In this document: positions 15,398 through 15,559 of the stretch, piece after piece
Layout: every line of letters begins with the position of its first letter
Numbering within the stretch: the stretch's first letter is position 1
Source: UBA1189 sp964570685
GTDB taxonomy: Bacteria; Bacteroidota; Bacteroidia; Bacteroidales; Bacteroidaceae
Assembly: GCA_964570685.1 (NCBI GenBank)
Contig: CAZMZC010000063.1
Location: forward strand, 1-15,559
Direction of reading: 5' to 3'
Length of the DNA: 15,559 nucleotides
Made by a program: the position numbers and the translations under genes
Notes under the pieces: model-generated
What the model saw: the letters and a program-made list of their open reading frames with translations, nothing else
The model's database searches: none
What the model was told of the DNA's origin: nothing

Positions 15398-15511
15398 TCA
15401 CTTGCGGCTTTTAATAAGCCGTGAAGGATTACCTCCAATGACTGAGTATTCGGGAAAGTCTTTACATAAAACACATCCCCCAGCAATGACACTTCCTTTT
15501 TTTATTTGCAT
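15398..15511 (-). pseudogene. C-terminal fragment of a hexapeptide-repeat acyltransferase
   Basis: On the minus strand 37 codons and a TGA read QIKKGSVIAGGCVLCKDF followed by PEYSVIGGNPSRLIKSRK. This is the end of a left-handed beta-helix (LbH) acetyltransferase such as sugar O-acetyltransferases of the WbbJ/Maa/NeuD type, with the standard I-x-x-GS-V-I-A-x-G turn and the closing Y-S-V-I-G-G-N-P-[AS]-[RK] motif. Upstream of the first Met (15509-15511) the frame stays open to the window edge but the residues no longer follow the hexapeptide pattern and come from a repeated mobile-element-like sequence. I therefore read it as truncated by an insertion, not as a complete small gene. It probably O-acetylated a sugar of the polysaccharide before the disruption. 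It is on the opposite strand to all other genes of the cluster. Confidence 0.75.
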
Positions 15512-15559
15512 ATTCCGGCGATACCCGTTCACCAATTCCGGTGATATCCGTTCACTTAG
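15507..15559. mobile_element. Probable terminus of an IS21-type insertion sequence (partial)
   Basis: From about TGCATATTCCGG (15507) to the window edge there are two tandem copies of the 21-bp unit ATTCCGGYGATAYCCGTTCAC, at 15512-15532 and 15535-15555, 23 bp apart and differing only at two C/T positions. Multiple direct repeats at the ends, serving as transposase binding sites, are characteristic of IS21-family elements. The repeats start where the acyltransferase reading frame loses its family pattern. The transposase genes lie outside the window, so family assignment is inference and the exact boundary (about 15507-15512) is unsure. Confidence 0.55.
15512..15555. repeat. Two tandem 21-bp repeats at the window edge
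   Basis: ATTCCGGCGATACCCGTTCAC (15512-15532) and ATTCCGGTGATATCCGTTCAC (15535-15555), period 23 bp, 19 of 21 bases identical. No further copy occurs elsewhere in the window by eye. Confidence 0.95.

Noticed and set aside
15402..15424. Hairpin CGGCTT/AAGCCG just after wzx as an operon terminator
   Set aside because: It is short, has no T-run on the plus strand, and lies within the conserved coding end of the acyltransferase, so it may be chance.
15398..15511. Complete 37-residue small protein
   Set aside because: The residues match only the last turns and tail of hexapeptide acyltransferases, so it is a fragment, not a stand-alone small gene.

Overview
This window looks like a chromosomal segment from a member of the Bacteroidota, most likely the order Bacteroidales. 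The evidence is a type IX secretion plug protein of the DUF5103 family, a DUF4491 membrane protein, an archaeal/eukaryotic-type prolyl-tRNA synthetase, Bacteroidota-style -7 promoter elements (TAnnTTTG) ahead of several genes, and weak or absent Shine-Dalgarno sequences. I cannot name the genus from the sequence alone.

Positions 1-7021 look like ordinary core genome. In order they hold apbE (FMN transferase, +), proS (-, convergent with apbE across two perfect palindromes), an OmpA-like glycine-zipper lipoprotein (+), a DUF4491-ZIP metal transporter pair (+), a DUF1460 cell-wall amidase-like protein (-, its stop overlapping the ZIP stop) and the DUF5103 plug protein (+, divergent from DUF1460). 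The plug gene carries an in-frame hexanucleotide (GATAAC-type) repeat that encodes an Asp/Asn-rich tract.

Positions 7100-15386 form a one-directional exopolysaccharide, capsule or O-antigen operon of the Wzx/Wzy type. A near-consensus promoter (7079-7110) and a leader of about 85 nt with an 11-nt inverted repeat precede a large outer-membrane export protein (OPX) with six SLBB repeats. A Wzz-like polysaccharide co-polymerase without a kinase domain, a Wzy-like polymerase, a GT2 and a GT4 glycosyltransferase and a Wzx-like flippase follow. The last four genes are joined by stop/start overlaps. Wzx would flip lipid-linked units, Wzy would polymerise them, the co-polymerase would set chain length, and the OPX protein would carry the polymer through the outer membrane. 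The initiating sugar-phosphate transferase is not in the window. From the polymerase gene onward the DNA is clearly more AT-rich than the core genes, as is usual for exchangeable sugar-specific cassettes.

The right edge (15398-15559) holds only the last 37 codons or so of a hexapeptide-repeat acyltransferase, on the opposite strand to the operon. It is interrupted by two tandem 21-bp repeats that resemble the multiple-repeat terminus of an IS21-type insertion sequence, so an insertion probably broke the locus here. No CRISPR array, tRNA, rRNA or phage gene was seen. The strongest oddities are the mobile-element terminus, the coding microsatellite in the plug gene, the structured operon leader, the non-lipidated six-SLBB export protein, and the loss of zinc-site cysteines in ProRS.
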